From Adiantum capillus-veneris (taxonomy: Eukaryota; Streptophyta; Polypodiopsida; Polypodiales; Pteridaceae), in assembly GCA_014529385.2 (NCBI GenBank), contig CM043950.1, positions 64,252,935 through 64,316,934 on the forward strand: a DNA stretch of 64,000 nucleotides, in the 5' to 3' direction. A program made the position numbers and the translations under genes. Below are positions 11,664 through 23,425 of the stretch, in pieces (the first letter of the stretch is position 1; every line of letters starts with the position of its first letter). The notes under the pieces are model-generated. The model worked only from the letters and a program-made list of their open reading frames with translations, did no database searches and was not told the origin of the DNA.

Positions 11664-13259
11664 ACTATACACATGTCTTGAGGTGAGGTTCCTTTTATGG
11701 TTAGGTCAATGGCTATTTTGTGTTAGTATGTTAGTGGTTAGTGTTAGTAATCACTAGAAAGTTAATGTTACATTTACAATGGGTAGAATGAGGTGGATGG
11801 TTGAATTAAGATGGTTGAATGAAGTGAGCAAATCCTTGTGATGGTGAAGCTTGAAGAAGTTTTGGACTTACTTGTGTAGGTTCTCAAAATGACTATCGAT
11901 CTTCTTCTTCGTCTTCACTTCTTTACGCCACTGCCGCCAAGGTTGATTATCGTGATGAAAATGGTAATTCCGTTGATGAGATATCTTGATTTGCAGAGGT
12001 TAATCATGGTACACATGCTGAATTTATGTATATATATAAGGGGTAAGATGGAATTGTACTTTGGAAGTAATAGAGAGAGGCATAGAGATGGTGTATGTAC
12101 ATGGAGAGCTCATATGAGAGCTATGGAAGTAAGTGGGGAGGTTAATGGTGAAGAAGGTGAGAGAAACCATTGAAGGTGCAGGTTTGAGTGAGGGATTGAG
12201 AGAAATGTGTGTGTGTGTGTGTGTGTGTAGAAGTGTGGAAAGAGGTGAGAGAAGACTATGGGCTACTTGTGAGAAAAGTGGGCAGACTGGGGTCCACTCA
12301 AAAAATCATAGCTCACCGCTGATAGCTCCAAAAATCATGAAACAATTTGAGGTGATTATTCAGAGCGTGGGCTACATTTTCTTTTTTGACCACCGCTCCA
12401 AATTCGGAGTGGAGATAGGTGCCAAAATTCTCACCAAAAAGCCTTTTTTTATGACTGCAAAAGTCTTTTAGTGGCCCCCTCCTCTGTTGAATTTGTACAA
12501 TGCATCCAAGAGTGAGCCCCTCCTTTGTCATATTATAATACAAAGCATTCAAGTTGCCCTTGACCCATGCATGGAGGAGGATTATTGGTGAAATAAGAAA
12601 TATATACATGGTGGGACTAGTGTATGGACTATTCATGGACTTTAGCTCAATGAGCACATGGTGTTAGAATAATGAGTAAAAATAATAATAAAAATATGGA
12701 GGAGTTATGGATATGGAAAGATATTGGAATCATATGATATGGTCCCTCCTTGAATTATTTTGGGTGAAAGAGGAAAAGGTATGCAAGTAAATAATATAAT
12801 AAAAGTAACCAATGAGAAGAAATCAATTTTTTGTTTTCACGAGGGTGAGGGTGAAAATGTGGGAGTGATTTGTATAAAAGAAAAATATGAGGTTAAAGTA
12901 TGTACATATTGGCAAAAAATATAATTATGGTGTAAGAGGATGAAAGAAGGTGTACATAGGTTTAATAAAACACACACCTAAGTAGAAATATTTAAATAAA
13001 ATATCAAAATAATTATAAAAAATCCCTATATTTAGGCCATATATACAATGAAATATTTACACACAAAGAGGCCATAATATACTTTTTTTTTTTTTGGCTC
13101 AACTAGCTCAGTGACTAGCTAGCTGAGGGTTTTTAAGAAGATATGGGAAAAGCCCCCTAACTCACACACGCCTATGTACAATGAAATGGTAGGGATAGCC
13201 ATAGCGTTTGGGTGAATTTGGTAGGGTGGAGTAACTTAGTATAGCAATTATGGAGAGCC

Positions 13260-13920
13260 GAAAAACGGCTATCAATAGATAGGGACATTGGCCTCTTATT
13301 ACACACACTAACGCTATATGGCACACATAGTGCTCTCAATATGTAATATAGCTCTTTCACATACCACACATCATATCGTAGACAAGAACATTGTGCTATT
13401 CTTACACACACTTTTACTGTATAGCACACAAGAGTATGACAACATCATGTCTGCTATATAGCAATAGCACAATATACCTATCTATGGTATTATGTGTGCT
13501 ATCAAATTTTATAATATTATGAGAGCACTATGTGTGCTACATAGCAGATGTTAGTGTAATAGTAGCACGGTATCCATGTCTATGCTATTATGTTTTCTAT
13601 GCAGAGTGTGATATGTGTAATAATAGCACAATATCCCTGTCTATGCTCTTTTGTGTGTTATGTAGAAGAACTGTGTTATAATATGAGAGCACTATGTGTG
13701 CTATATAGCAGACGTGTGTGATGTGTGTGTAATAACAGCTAAAAATCCCTATCTATTCTAATATGTGTTATATAACAAAATTGAGCATGTAATGAAAGCT
13801 GAGTTATCTATCTATGTTATTATCTGTGCTATGTAGCATAGCTATGTGTATTTATACCAATGCATCTGTAGCTATGCTATTATGTGTGATATATAGCAAA
13901 ATGTAATTATAATGCTTTTT
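13260..13920. repeat. Degenerate array of TAGCA-type palindromic units, left of the transposase
   Basis: A run of degenerate units built from GTGCTATATAGCA, TAATAATAGCACA and CCTGTCTATGCTATTATGTG. A copy of 104 bp (13275-13378) occurs inverted at 16350-16452 on the other side of the transposase gene. The arrangement recalls subterminal repeats of DNA transposons, which can be transposase-binding sites; that is inference. The last bases (a T run followed by CAAG) look like a splice acceptor for the transposase exon. Confidence 0.75.
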
Positions 13921-13927
13921 TTTTCAA

Positions 13928-15803
13928 GCAGACAGAGTATTTCTTGAAGTTTAAAGATAGCCACCCACATGTGACAATTGGGCAAAGGTCCTTTGAGAAG
14001 CTGAAGCCTTGGTTCGTGCGAAAGTTGAAAGATCGAAATACTTGCTGTTGTGTTTATCATATCAAACTGATGTATCTCAAAGATGCATTTAATGTTATGC
14101 GCTCATCTGATTTTGGTTTTCATGGGAGGTCATGTACATGTAAATGCAATGTTTGCAAATCAGATGGGGTGAATGCAGAATGCCTTGCCGTTGAGCACTC
14201 ATTTTCAGAGATCACAAAGTTGTGGGAATCATGCGTATGTACAAAGGCTGAGGGGGATATGTTCCATAAACACACCTGCTTGATGGGCCAATGCAAAAAA
14301 TGTGGTGTGGAAAAGCTTAGCCTTTGTCCACGAGAACTTGTAGAGATGACAAAGACAGTTCCACTACAAGTCTTCGAGGACATTAAAGTTCAAACTAAGC
14401 ATGGTCTAAGTAAGAGAAAGATGTTGTCACTCAAACAGGTGGCTTTAAGTGAGCTGATAGGGAGGATAAAAGACGACATCAGAATCTTCATCGAGCACAA
14501 TTTCAATTACAGATGGCAGGCACATCAATACAAAGAATGTTTGAAGGTGTTTCCTTCAGATACCATTATATCTGTAGTAGACTTTGCTGAAAATTACTCG
14601 TTCAAAGAGCAAAATGAAGTACAATCCATGCATTGGCATACAGATCAATGCACCATCCTTGTTCACATAACGTACATGCGTGACAACGAAGATGACAGTA
14701 TTATCAAGCATATGCATTTCTACATCTCCGATGATAGGCAACATGATACGCTATTTGTCCAGCATTGTTTTCTTCTTTGTGATCAGTGGCTTAAAGACCA
14801 GGGTCTGAATTTCAAGAAGCACTGGGTGTGATCAGATGGTGCAGCCTCGCAATTCAAGGCTGCAAGGCCATTTTACTTTGTTTCTAGATATTACCAACTA
14901 ACAGGTACAAATATGACATGGAATTTTTTTGGCTCTGGCCATGGCAAGTGGGAGCATGATGACGCTGGCGCTGTGATAAAGAGATCCCTTACACATGAAC
15001 AACTCAAAAGTAATGGAGTTGTTCTTAGGCAAGCTGCAGACGTGGTTGCATTTTTTATGAGAACAATGTCCAATGCTGCATGTAGCTCTTATGCACAATC
15101 CACTAAAGCAGGTCCTACTATAAACAGGAAATTTTGGCTAGTAAAAGATACAGAAGTGGACAGGTCTAATCTATGGGGTTGTGAGAGAGTACGGGGATCT
15201 CGATCACTCCATTGCATTTCAGGCTTTCGTCATCATGATCCTACTCAATTAAGGACCAGGCGGCTTTCTTGTTTTTGTGATGCTTGCATGAAGGGCCATT
15301 GGAGGACTTGTTCCATCAAATCATATACAGGCAAGTGGACACATAAGGCATTGAAACCACTCTTTGAGGTAGCAGAAGAGACTGAGGTACAAGAAGATGA
15401 AGCTGCAATGTTTGAGGGATCCCAGGATATGCTGAGTGAGTATCTCGTTGAAGGTGATAACTTTGCAGTCAATGCAGACGCTGGCAATGCAGAAGGTGTA
15501 GAGTTCTTTCTTTTGAGATGTACAAAGAGAAAATGGATGACAGATTGCATCTTAAGAGATAAGTGGAAAAACAAATGTGATAAAAACACGTATGTTGTCA
15601 CAGGGTGTTATTATCAACAGCAAGAGGGGGACCCAAATCACTACACTCTACTTGATGATAGGGGAGTTACTAACCTGTACTCTCACCTTGTTCGGGCAAT
15701 CAAGTTTGGCATGCCTTTGGTAGATGCTACCTCAAAGACATATTATTTATCTCCGGAACTACATGAAACCATTTACAATGCCATGCCCTATGAAGCAGCA
15801 TGA
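13928..15803 (+). pseudogene. DDE-type transposase-like gene with one in-frame TGA
   Basis: One frame runs from a likely splice acceptor at about 13928 to the stop at 15801-15803, broken only by a TGA at 14829-14831. The N-terminal half has a Cys-rich, probably zinc-binding region (CTCKCNVC, CVCTKAEGD, MGQCKKCG). Candidate catalytic acids are Asp in VVDFAENY and Asp in SDGAASQF, followed by GSGHGKWEHDDAGAVIKR, a block I associate with a DDE transposase family seen in animals and early-diverging plants, whose superfamily name I cannot give with certainty. A second Cys cluster (CFCDACMKGHWRTC) and a folded C-terminal domain follow. The TGA lies right before the SDG motif. Upstream exons are not identified. 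It converges on the minus-strand gene ending at 16759. Confidence 0.7.
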
Positions 15804-15829
15804 TACCTATTTAACAGGCTTATATTATG

Positions 15830-16600
15830 TTCTATATAGCCTTCACCATTCAGTACCTCCTTACACATGTCCATTGTGCTATGTATCACATAGCACACAA
15901 CCACACAGAGCACATAGCATAGAATCACACACATTTCAGATAATGAGGTTACTATTGTGAACATGTTGCACCTTGAAAAAATTTAGCCAAGATATTTGTC
16001 AGAAACGATTGGGAAGAAAACATTATCAAGAGCATCCCATTCACTTTCTTGATGAATCTCAAGTAAACACATCTCATTCTTACAATCATCTCACTCTTAT
16101 GAATAGCCACCCATTGGGTGTTATGGAGTTGTGACATGCTACTATATGTGATATGTAGCCAAGTAATGTGTCAAGATATTCCATTGTCTCTACCTAGGCT
16201 ATTATGTGTCCTATATTGTACAGTGTGTGTAATAATAGCCCAGTGTCCCTGTCTATATTTCTATAAAAGGACTCTATTGTAGTAAGATAGCAACATGTGT
16301 GCTATACAGTAAAAGTGTTTGTATCACATATCACAATGTTCCTGTCTATGATATGATGTGTGGTATGTGAAAGAGCTATATTACATATTGAGAGCACTAT
16401 GTGTGCCATATAGCGTAAGTGTGTGTAATAAGAGGCCAATCTCCCTATCTATGCTATTATGTCATAGTATTTCTTGCAGTATGAGTGCTATATAGCATAA
16501 CTATGTGTAATAATAGCCCGATGGTCCTGTCTATGCTATTATGTGTGCCATGTAGCAGGACTCTATCAGAGTATGAAAACATCATATCAGCAAAATAAAA
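15830..16600. repeat. TAGCA-type array between the transposase and the phosphatase-like gene
   Basis: Same unit types as 13260-13920. It contains the inverted 103-bp copy (16350-16452) of 13275-13378. A 112-bp segment at 15863-15974 recurs in direct orientation at 30641-30752, inside the intron of the facing gene. The shared units tie the two genes to one locus. No coding region is seen here. Confidence 0.75.
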
Positions 16601-16758
16601 TTACATCATATCACCAAAATAAAATTACATCATTCAATCATTAAGTTTAGAGAACTTTGAACAAGTCAGTTTTTTGTATAGTAATCGCAAGTACATTCAG
16701 TGCACAAAATGCTGTATACATGATTCCATAACCACAATCAACCTTCCTTACATACTTC

Positions 16759-17478
16759 TCATTGACTTCTATAGTGGCTGATGACACGAGCGAACACATT
16801 GTCCGAAGGATTTTCAAACTGATTCATCTTTGCATAAGCATTAGGGCTAGGTGAGACTGTCCACTTGAGTAACCAAGGGAACAATGTGCTAACCAGGTAA
16901 ATTGGGGACTGACAAATATCTGTTGGTTCAAATGAAGTAGGACAGACACAAGTCCCGGGAGGGTTGAGCAGACACTTGTAGAGTGTGTCATCCACCACCA
17001 GTGTATTATCAAAGTTGAACTTAGGATGGTGCTTCCAAAATTCTTTCAAACACTTGAAAAATATGGGCTTTGCGTTATCTCTACATGGAGGGATCCCAGG
17101 AACTTCATTTAGATTGAAGCTCGCCTCTCTACACCCCTCTTGACCAATAATATCGAGGAAATGTTGTTTGTTCAGCCTAGGAAAGCATGCACTCAAAGCA
17201 AGTGCTAGATTGTCCTGGGTCATGCAGCTCCATAGTGCAACTTGTGCTCTTTGCAGCAGTGCATGCAAAAATATTGATGCATTGGGCATGACCACATATT
17301 CAAATTGCATCTTTCCTGTAGCATTTGGCACAGTGACTACCTGATACCTTGATCTTGCCCAATCAGGAATACTGCTTCTCGCTATTCCTTTGTAGAAGGA
17401 GACCTTATACCTCCTTATGAGAAGCCCATTCACATCCAGTATGATGCATAAATTATCCCTTCTCTTCTTGTCTCCTCA
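16759..17478 (-). pseudogene. FCP1/NIF-like HAD phosphatase domain, C-terminal exon of a decayed gene
   Basis: Minus-strand frame with the order of an FCP1 homology domain: motif I LCIILDVNGLL (LDVN at 17428-17439), VALWSCMTQDNL, a Cys-rich segment, KPIFFKCLKEFW, and VVDDTLYKCLLNP (16973-16995). FCP1-type enzymes remove phosphate from proteins using a DxDxT motif. Here the second Asp is Asn, as in plant relatives with LDLNG, so catalysis is doubtful. The frame is entered after a TGA just upstream, so it probably joins the upstream frame (ending near 17480) through a frameshift or a very short intron. It may be a host gene fragment captured by the transposon-like locus. Confidence 0.7.
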
Positions 17479-19301
17479 AAAGACGCAGGAGGCAGTGCAA
17501 CAATCTGTACTGGCATTACCACAAGACACAGCCTCTCTTGCCTCTCATATTCATGTCCATTTTTGGCCTTTTTATTAGCATTCTTTGTACCTTCCTCATC
17601 TGTATCTGTAGCAGCCACTCGACCCATAGGGACCTCTGGAATTTTACCTTTGGTATTCCCAACAGTGGGATCTGTACAAGACTCAGTTGTATCATGTGCA
17701 AGTGCCTCTTTCGTGTCCACAGCAGCCATGAAATGTTCTCCCATTGCCTCTCCCGATTGAGCTGCTCTGTCAGTGGGCACCTTTGTGCCTTTCCCTGCCT
17801 CATTGTTTTGCTCTATACATGCCTAAGTTGTATTATGTGTATTTGCCTCTTTCATGTCCGTAGCAGCCACAAGAACTTCTCCCATTGCCTCTCTCGATTG
17901 AACTGCTCTGTCGTATGCCTCAGCTGTGTTGGCAGAATCCGCGACATCACCGTTACCCACTGTTGAGCCTATTCCAGGTACTCTCTTAGTGAGGTCCTCC
18001 TCACCCAAGCCTCCCATATCTTCAACAGCGGCATCTGTACCCTTTGCCTCCTCTGCATCAACAATGTCATCAATTGCATCACTTGGTCAGACCACTTGGG
18101 CTTGAGCTATGACATCACTTACACCCACTGCCTCAGATGTTCCAGCTTCTCTCTCAATGAGGACCTCCTCACCCATGCCTCTTGTATCCTCAACAGTGGC
18201 ATCTGTACCCGTAGGCACAACTGCATTAAGAAGGGCATCCATGATAGCGTGAACAATACTTTCTGTTCCACCATCATTAACATTTCCATCAGTAGCAGCA
18301 TCTGTGCTAGCATCAACTTCCATAGCATCCACAATGTCATTTGTGCAGGCATCAACTATCGTAGCATCAGCAATGGCATCTGTGCCAGATTCAACAATGG
18401 CATCTGTACCCATAGCCACAACTGCATCAATAAGGGCATCTATGATAGCATGAACAATACTTTCTGTTCCACCATCATTAACATTGCCATCAGCAGCAGC
18501 ATCTATGCAAGCATCAACTTCCATAGCATCCACAATGTCATTTGTGCAGGCATCAACTACCGTAGCATCAACAATGGCATCTGTGTAGGCATCAACTGTG
18601 GTAGCATCATCAATGGCATCTGTGCCAGATTCAATAGCGGCATCTGTACCCATAGCCACAACTACATCAAGAAGGGCATCTATGACAGCATGAACAATAC
18701 TTTCTGTTCCACCATCATTAACATTGCCATCAGCAATAGAATTTTTGTGAGCATCAACTTCCATAGCATCCACAATGTCATTTGTGCAGTCCTCAACTAG
18801 CGTAGCATCAACAATGGCATCTGTGCAGGCATCAACTACCATAGCATCATCAATGGCATCTGTGCCAGATTCAACTGTGGTGGGAGTGGGTAATGTACCC
18901 TTTTCAAGTTTAGCACGGCCGACATCTATATGCACATCATCATGCACAACCTGCACATCATCTGCATTAGGCACATTTGGAACAAATTCGGCAGTACTAG
19001 TAGGTGTGCAGGGATCAATTGTATCAAACGACTCTTTTTTTTTTCCTGTAACCCCCCTGGAAGCTATAGCACCCCCTCTTGGATTCTTCACAGGATAAGA
19101 CTGAGCCAGTGAACCTACAGACCCCTCAACTGTATTAAAAGAAACTTTTTTTTTGCGTGTAACCCCCCTGGAAGCTGTCGCACCCCTTCTTGGATTCTTC
19201 ACAGGATAAGACTGAGCCAGTGAACCTACAGACCTCTCATCTAGAAACCCTGAAGAGCGAGTGCGTCTCATGCAAGTTCCTATTTTTTCAGCTTCTTGAT
19301 T
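17430..19301 (-). pseudogene. Acidic repeat exon of the same minus-strand gene
   Basis: One frame from a good splice acceptor (pyrimidine-rich run then TAG at about 19302) down to 17430, broken by only two stops: TGA at 18087-18089 and TAG at 17823-17825. The start is basic and contains a duplicated block with SVGSLAQSYPVKNPR and RKKK. The body is a tandem repeat of acidic units (ESGTDAIDDA, VDACTNDIVDAMEVDA, GNVNDGGTESIVHA). The last part has another repeated block (AAQSGEAMGEHFMAAVDTKEA and a relative). No enzyme domain is visible. It looks like a linker or a scaffold region between the upstream coiled-coil exons and the phosphatase-like domain. Confidence 0.6.
18199..18880 (-). repeat. Coding minisatellite, three units of about 200-240 bp
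   Basis: Units start at 18199, 18400 and 18640, giving periods of 201 and 240 bp. The longer unit has an extra internal segment of 39 bp (13 codons). All periods are multiples of three, so the reading frame survives. Units differ by a few substitutions. Confidence 0.9.
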
Positions 19302-19399
19302 ATCTACGACAAGAGAAAGTACAAACATATTACTAAACATGTACAGAAAATAAATCAAATAGTTTGCAACTACTCGATGCAAAGAATTATAAGACATGT

Positions 19400-21378
19400 T
19401 GAGAGCGGATTTTTTGAGATGGGGCTCAACTCAAGGCTCCCACCAGACAACCACTCCGTGAGACCCTACACACGCATATTTTTTTGGGCACCACCCTCTT
19501 TTATGGAGAAAGAAGGAAACCAAAACAAACCATATACAACACACACACACACTCACACCTTCCTTATGTGCTTCAACACAAAATGCCCTTCAACCATTCA
19601 ACACACACTCCTTAAGCAATCCCTTTGAACGCTGCACAAACTCACATGCAAAGATTGACCTTCACCATATTAGTGCTCATATACTTCTAAGAAAAGCAAT
19701 CACAAAACCTCAAAACTCAAAACACCACAATGCACAAATACTTGACAACTCCTTTCCTTTCCCAAAAGAAGAGACTACTTACACACATAAGGCGGCATGC
19801 ATAGAGAGCTCTTCTCCATCTATGCAGCCCCAAGACTTACTTACACACAACATAAGGAGAGAAGCCAAGTAAATAGACACCATGGTGCACAAAAACTTTC
19901 TCAACAAACAAGCAACCCAATGAGCACAAAATATGAAAAGCTGCCAAGATAGGCTTACCAATTTTACATGCGTTTAGAGCAAAAGTGTGACGACGACACC
20001 CCAATTGCAACAATTTGTTGATCAAACCATGAGATAGATCACTGAACTTGATATCCTTGCTCTCATATAGAATCTACAATCCTTATTTAGGGATGAGTAT
20101 GATAAGAGAAATGTTTGCAAGAGAATGGTAGCAATAGCATATTGATGCTCTCTATGGTGCCGCTTATGATAGCGAGCTTAGGAAATGGATAGGGAGACAA
20201 GAGGAGAGAGAGATTAGGGATTCCCTAACCTTAGAGGAGCTTATTTTCAGCAATGGAGTAGGTGTGTGCGTTTTTGTGCTTGCCAAAGGGCCTTTTTATA
20301 GCTGTACAAGACCTTGGGTTAGGTTAAACTTGACTAGGGTAGGAATTAACCATAGTTAGGTTTCCTTTTGACCATTCCTTCAATTATGCAAATAAGGGAC
20401 TTATTTTTTCATTAAAAATAGCCTTCTAGATCGTGGAGGTTCCATAAGGGTTGATAATGTATGTGGGCCCCACCATGATGTCCCTCCAGTGGCCCCTGCA
20501 GAGTGTCCCCATCTTGTTTGTTGTGTCTTTGGAAGCATCTTGAGCCGACCCCTCCACATGCAAGTGGTTTTTAACTCCCCATTGGTATTTTAGAATGTTG
20601 AAGAAGTCAAGAAAACTTTTCACCTTTGTGGTTTACCTGATTGTAACTTTGACCTGCAGTAACAGTGTCCGCAGCACCTTGTTTTCACCATAACTTTCAG
20701 CCTGTAACTCAGAATTGGGTGTTGTAAAAGGCAAAGTTGACCTTCTCAAAGTGTTTAAGCTGATTTTGGAGTGTTCCTCAAGTATACCCACGAGATAAGG
20801 CGTTCAAGATGCATCCAAAACACCTTTTGAACAAAGTCTCCTTGTAGGGCCCCTTTAGCATGCATCCAAGGTGTAGCATGCTTTTTCAAAAGAGAATCCA
20901 CCTTAAACAAATGAGGTGGGCTCCAATAAAGTTTGATTTATTGGGGATATACATTATATTTAAGATTTGTTGACCAGCACAAGTAAATGATCCAAGACTT
21001 GGGTCACATAGTGGTGGGGAAGGGAAGGCCTACAAGGTTAACCCTACCCTTGAGAGAAGATGGGTAAGATAAGTGCCCATAAATTATTTATTTACAAATT
21101 ATGGGATGTAGATAGCTATTTAAATTAGTAAAGGTAATTAGTCAAAAGAATATACAGTAAAAAAACTAGGGGAGTAGAATTAAGTTTACTATTTACATTT
21201 AGCATGAAGAGAGAAATATGATGTAAATGCATAAAGATCTGAGAAGGGTAAGGTGTTTGTATGGAAAAAGGCTATTACGGAAAGAGAGAATGAACACTAG
21301 GTTAAAACTTTGATAAAAAATATATACATTTGAGTAGAAATGTAGTGCAAATGCAAGGTTACCATTTAACGCTACTCA
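19400..21378 (-). repeat. 3' LTR of element B
   Basis: 1,979 bp, TGAGAGCGG...CTACTCA on the plus strand. Nearly identical to 27098-29089. A minus-strand TATA box (TATAAAAAGG) is at 20291-20300. The CA tract near 19540 is shorter than in the other LTR. Small open frames inside, duplicated in both LTRs, are not genes. Confidence 0.95.
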
Positions 21379-21384
21379 TATTAG

Positions 21385-21396
21385 CCCTCCCCCTTC
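21385..21396 (-). other. Polypurine tract of element B
   Basis: Minus strand GAAGGGGGAGGG, six bases before the 3' LTR start. A long A-rich, purine-only style tract (21434-21482, T-rich on the plus strand) lies just upstream. This is the expected primer for plus-strand DNA synthesis. Confidence 0.85.
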
Positions 21397-21540
21397 ATCT
21401 AGGATCATTCATGCTCCTAGATGAAACAAAAGAGTTTTTTTTTTCTTCTTTTCTTTTTTTTTCTTTTTTTTCTTTTTTTTTCTAAAAAAAGGAGGAGTGA
21501 AATACACTCTTTTACTCCATTAGACCTGCTTTTCATTACC

Positions 21541-23425
21541 TCAATCCCATAAATCGGAGATGGGAGGGTTGCCTTGGGTATGTTGAGATTCCAAGGCTGG
21601 TTCTTCTTTGCACATCAAAGCTTTAAAAATAGGTTGAGCATTTGCCAAGCCGAAGGGAGCCATGCCAATTTGGAGCTTAGACGATGTAGGTAGATGACTT
21701 CCTATCAACGGATTGATACGTTGAAAGTAGGGCTTTAATCTCCATCCATTGACTCTGGTCTTGTGGAGTTTTCCTGATAAATCTGCTAATCTGTAAATAC
21801 CATTCCCAAACTTTGTTTTTATCATGAAAGGTCCCTCCCATCTTTGCAAAAACTTTTTGTCAAGTCGAGTATCAAGTCGGTTATCATAGCGAAGAACCAA
21901 CATACCTTCCTTCAATCCTTTCCCCTTGAGCTTCTTGTTGATTTTGTCCCTTTGGCTTGTGGCTAGACTCTTCTCTATCAAGCTCAAGTCGTTGAAGATC
22001 TGAAATTCTTTCCTGCAAAGCCTCTTTTGGCTTCTTTGCTCCCCGTGAGAGAATGCGTAGGCTTGCAATCTCCACCTCAATAGGAAGGAGTGCCTCCTGT
22101 CCATATACCAAAGTTGTACTTGCTGCCTCCGCCCATCGTGTCATGTAATCTACTCCCACAATGATGAAGACCTTCCCGGTAGATGTGCGAGGTAAGGGGC
22201 CTATTGCATCCACACCCCACTTCTCAAAAGGACCATACGAAATTATTGGAACCCGAGGTTCGTAAGTGAGTCGTTGATTTCCAGCAATCTGACAACCTTT
22301 GCATGACTTACACCAATGCTGGAAATCACTGTGTAGACTTGGCCAAACAAACCCTGCTTGCAAAATCTTCCTGTTTGTAATATCATGAGAAAAATGACCC
22401 CCACAGACATCATCATGGCATGAAAAGAGGATTCTCTCTATTTCTTGAATAGAGGGCACCCTTCTTAGCACCAAATCTTTCCCTTTATGATACAGATCAT
22501 CTCCTATGAGTTGGTAAGGAGTTGTCTTTTTTACCAATCTATGCCTTTGCACTTTATCCAAGTGTTTAGGGCACTCACCAGTTTGGAGAAAAAATATGAT
22601 GTCCTTCAATTCCTCTTGGCCTTGGTACTTTGGTTCGTAGAGCTTCACACCTCCCACCATGATCTGAAGTTTCTCATTGGCGAGATAATCTGCTTCCTTG
22701 TTGAGGGTTCTCACAACATGCTGTACCTGTGTAGCTTCAAAGTTCTTTATCAAAGCCTTCACCTGTCTAAGCCACTCCACTAGAGTAGGGTTCTTGCACT
22801 TCCATATCCCTTGGATTTGCCTAATAACTAGTAAGGAATCACCTCTTATTATAAGTCTTTCGATGCCAAGTTTTCTGCATTCTTCAAGCCCCAACTTTAA
22901 GGTGACATACTCAGCCTCATTATTAGAATGAACATTTTCCAAGGTGATACCTTTCTTAACAAGAACTTCCCTTTGTGGACTTAGAATAAGAACCCCCCCT
23001 GCTGCCTGATCGTGTTGTCGTCGGTAAGCTCCATCAAAGCACAAAATGTGTGCATTGTCCATCTCCTCCTCATTATTTTGTGGTGTAGCTTTGTCTCCTG
23101 CCTTTGGTGACTCTTTCCTTTCTCTCACTTTGTATGTGAGAATGTCTGCAAGACCTGCCCTTGTGCTATCTTCCACAAGAAAAGTGTATTCGAACTCTTG
23201 AAGTTCTAGAACCCATTTGGCTATCCTAGATGAGAGGCTCATGTGTTGCACAACATATGGTAAATTGTTTTCCATGGTGAGAATGACAAATGGTGTAGGT
23301 AAGAGATATGATCGGAACTTTCTTACCGCAAACATAATTGTGAATACCACCTTCTCCATATCAGTGTAGCCCTTCTCGCAGTAGTCATGACTTTGCTTGC
23401 AAAGTATACTGGCCTCATGTAGCAT
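21541..23425 (-). pseudogene. Second RNase H and integrase of element B, integrase core deleted
   Basis: The frame 23425-21884 carries the end of the Ty3 RNase H (AVRKFRSYLLPTPF), the archaeal-type RNase H (CFDGAYRR, NNEAEYVTL, RGDSLLV, NKEADYLAN), the HHCC zinc domain (HDDVCGGHF ... CKSCKGCQ) and the first catalytic Asp (WGVDAIGPL). It then jumps from MTRWAEAAS straight to TTLVYGQEALLPIEVE near 22118, so the second Asp and the Glu of DDE are gone, in frame. After a frameshift near 21965 the C-terminal domain continues in 22104-21541 (LVLRYDNRLDTRLDKKFLQRWEGPF). The integrase cannot be catalytic. Confidence 0.85.

Larger units (their letters stand above)
5325..13050 (-). mobile_element. Element 1: truncated Ty3/gypsy retrotransposon, Tat-type
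   Basis: Read on the minus strand: LTR (about 13050 to 10592), primer-binding site, leader with two related units, gag, zinc knuckle and protease, RT, RNase H, a second (archaeal-type) RNase H and integrase. The dual RNase H is characteristic of the Tat lineage of plant Ty3 elements. The 3' end of integrase, the polypurine tract and the 3' LTR are missing because the element stops at the junction with the left inverted-repeat arm near 5325-5331. It is related to element B but clearly diverged from it. Confidence 0.88.
10592..13050 (-). repeat. 5' LTR of element 1 (outer end approximate)
   Basis: Begins (plus strand) TGAGGCGG, comparable to TGAGAGCGG of the element B LTR. A TATA box on the minus strand lies about 840 bp in, as in element B. 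The outer end is not clear; similarity in style to the B LTR end (AGTAGAAAT motif) places it around 13020-13060. It holds a (GA)n tract at 11611-11661 and a (GT)n tract near 12206-12228. Short open frames inside are not supported as genes. No second LTR of this element is in the window. Confidence 0.65.

Noticed and set aside
19779-20025. Short ORFs repeated identically at 27490-27736, and others in the LTRs
   Set aside because: They are conserved only because the two LTRs of element B are near-identical duplicates.
23323-23425. Overlap of the RT and RNase H frames in element B as programmed frameshifting
   Set aside because: RNase H would be an unusual place for a shift, the element has other lesions, and no slippery site was evident.
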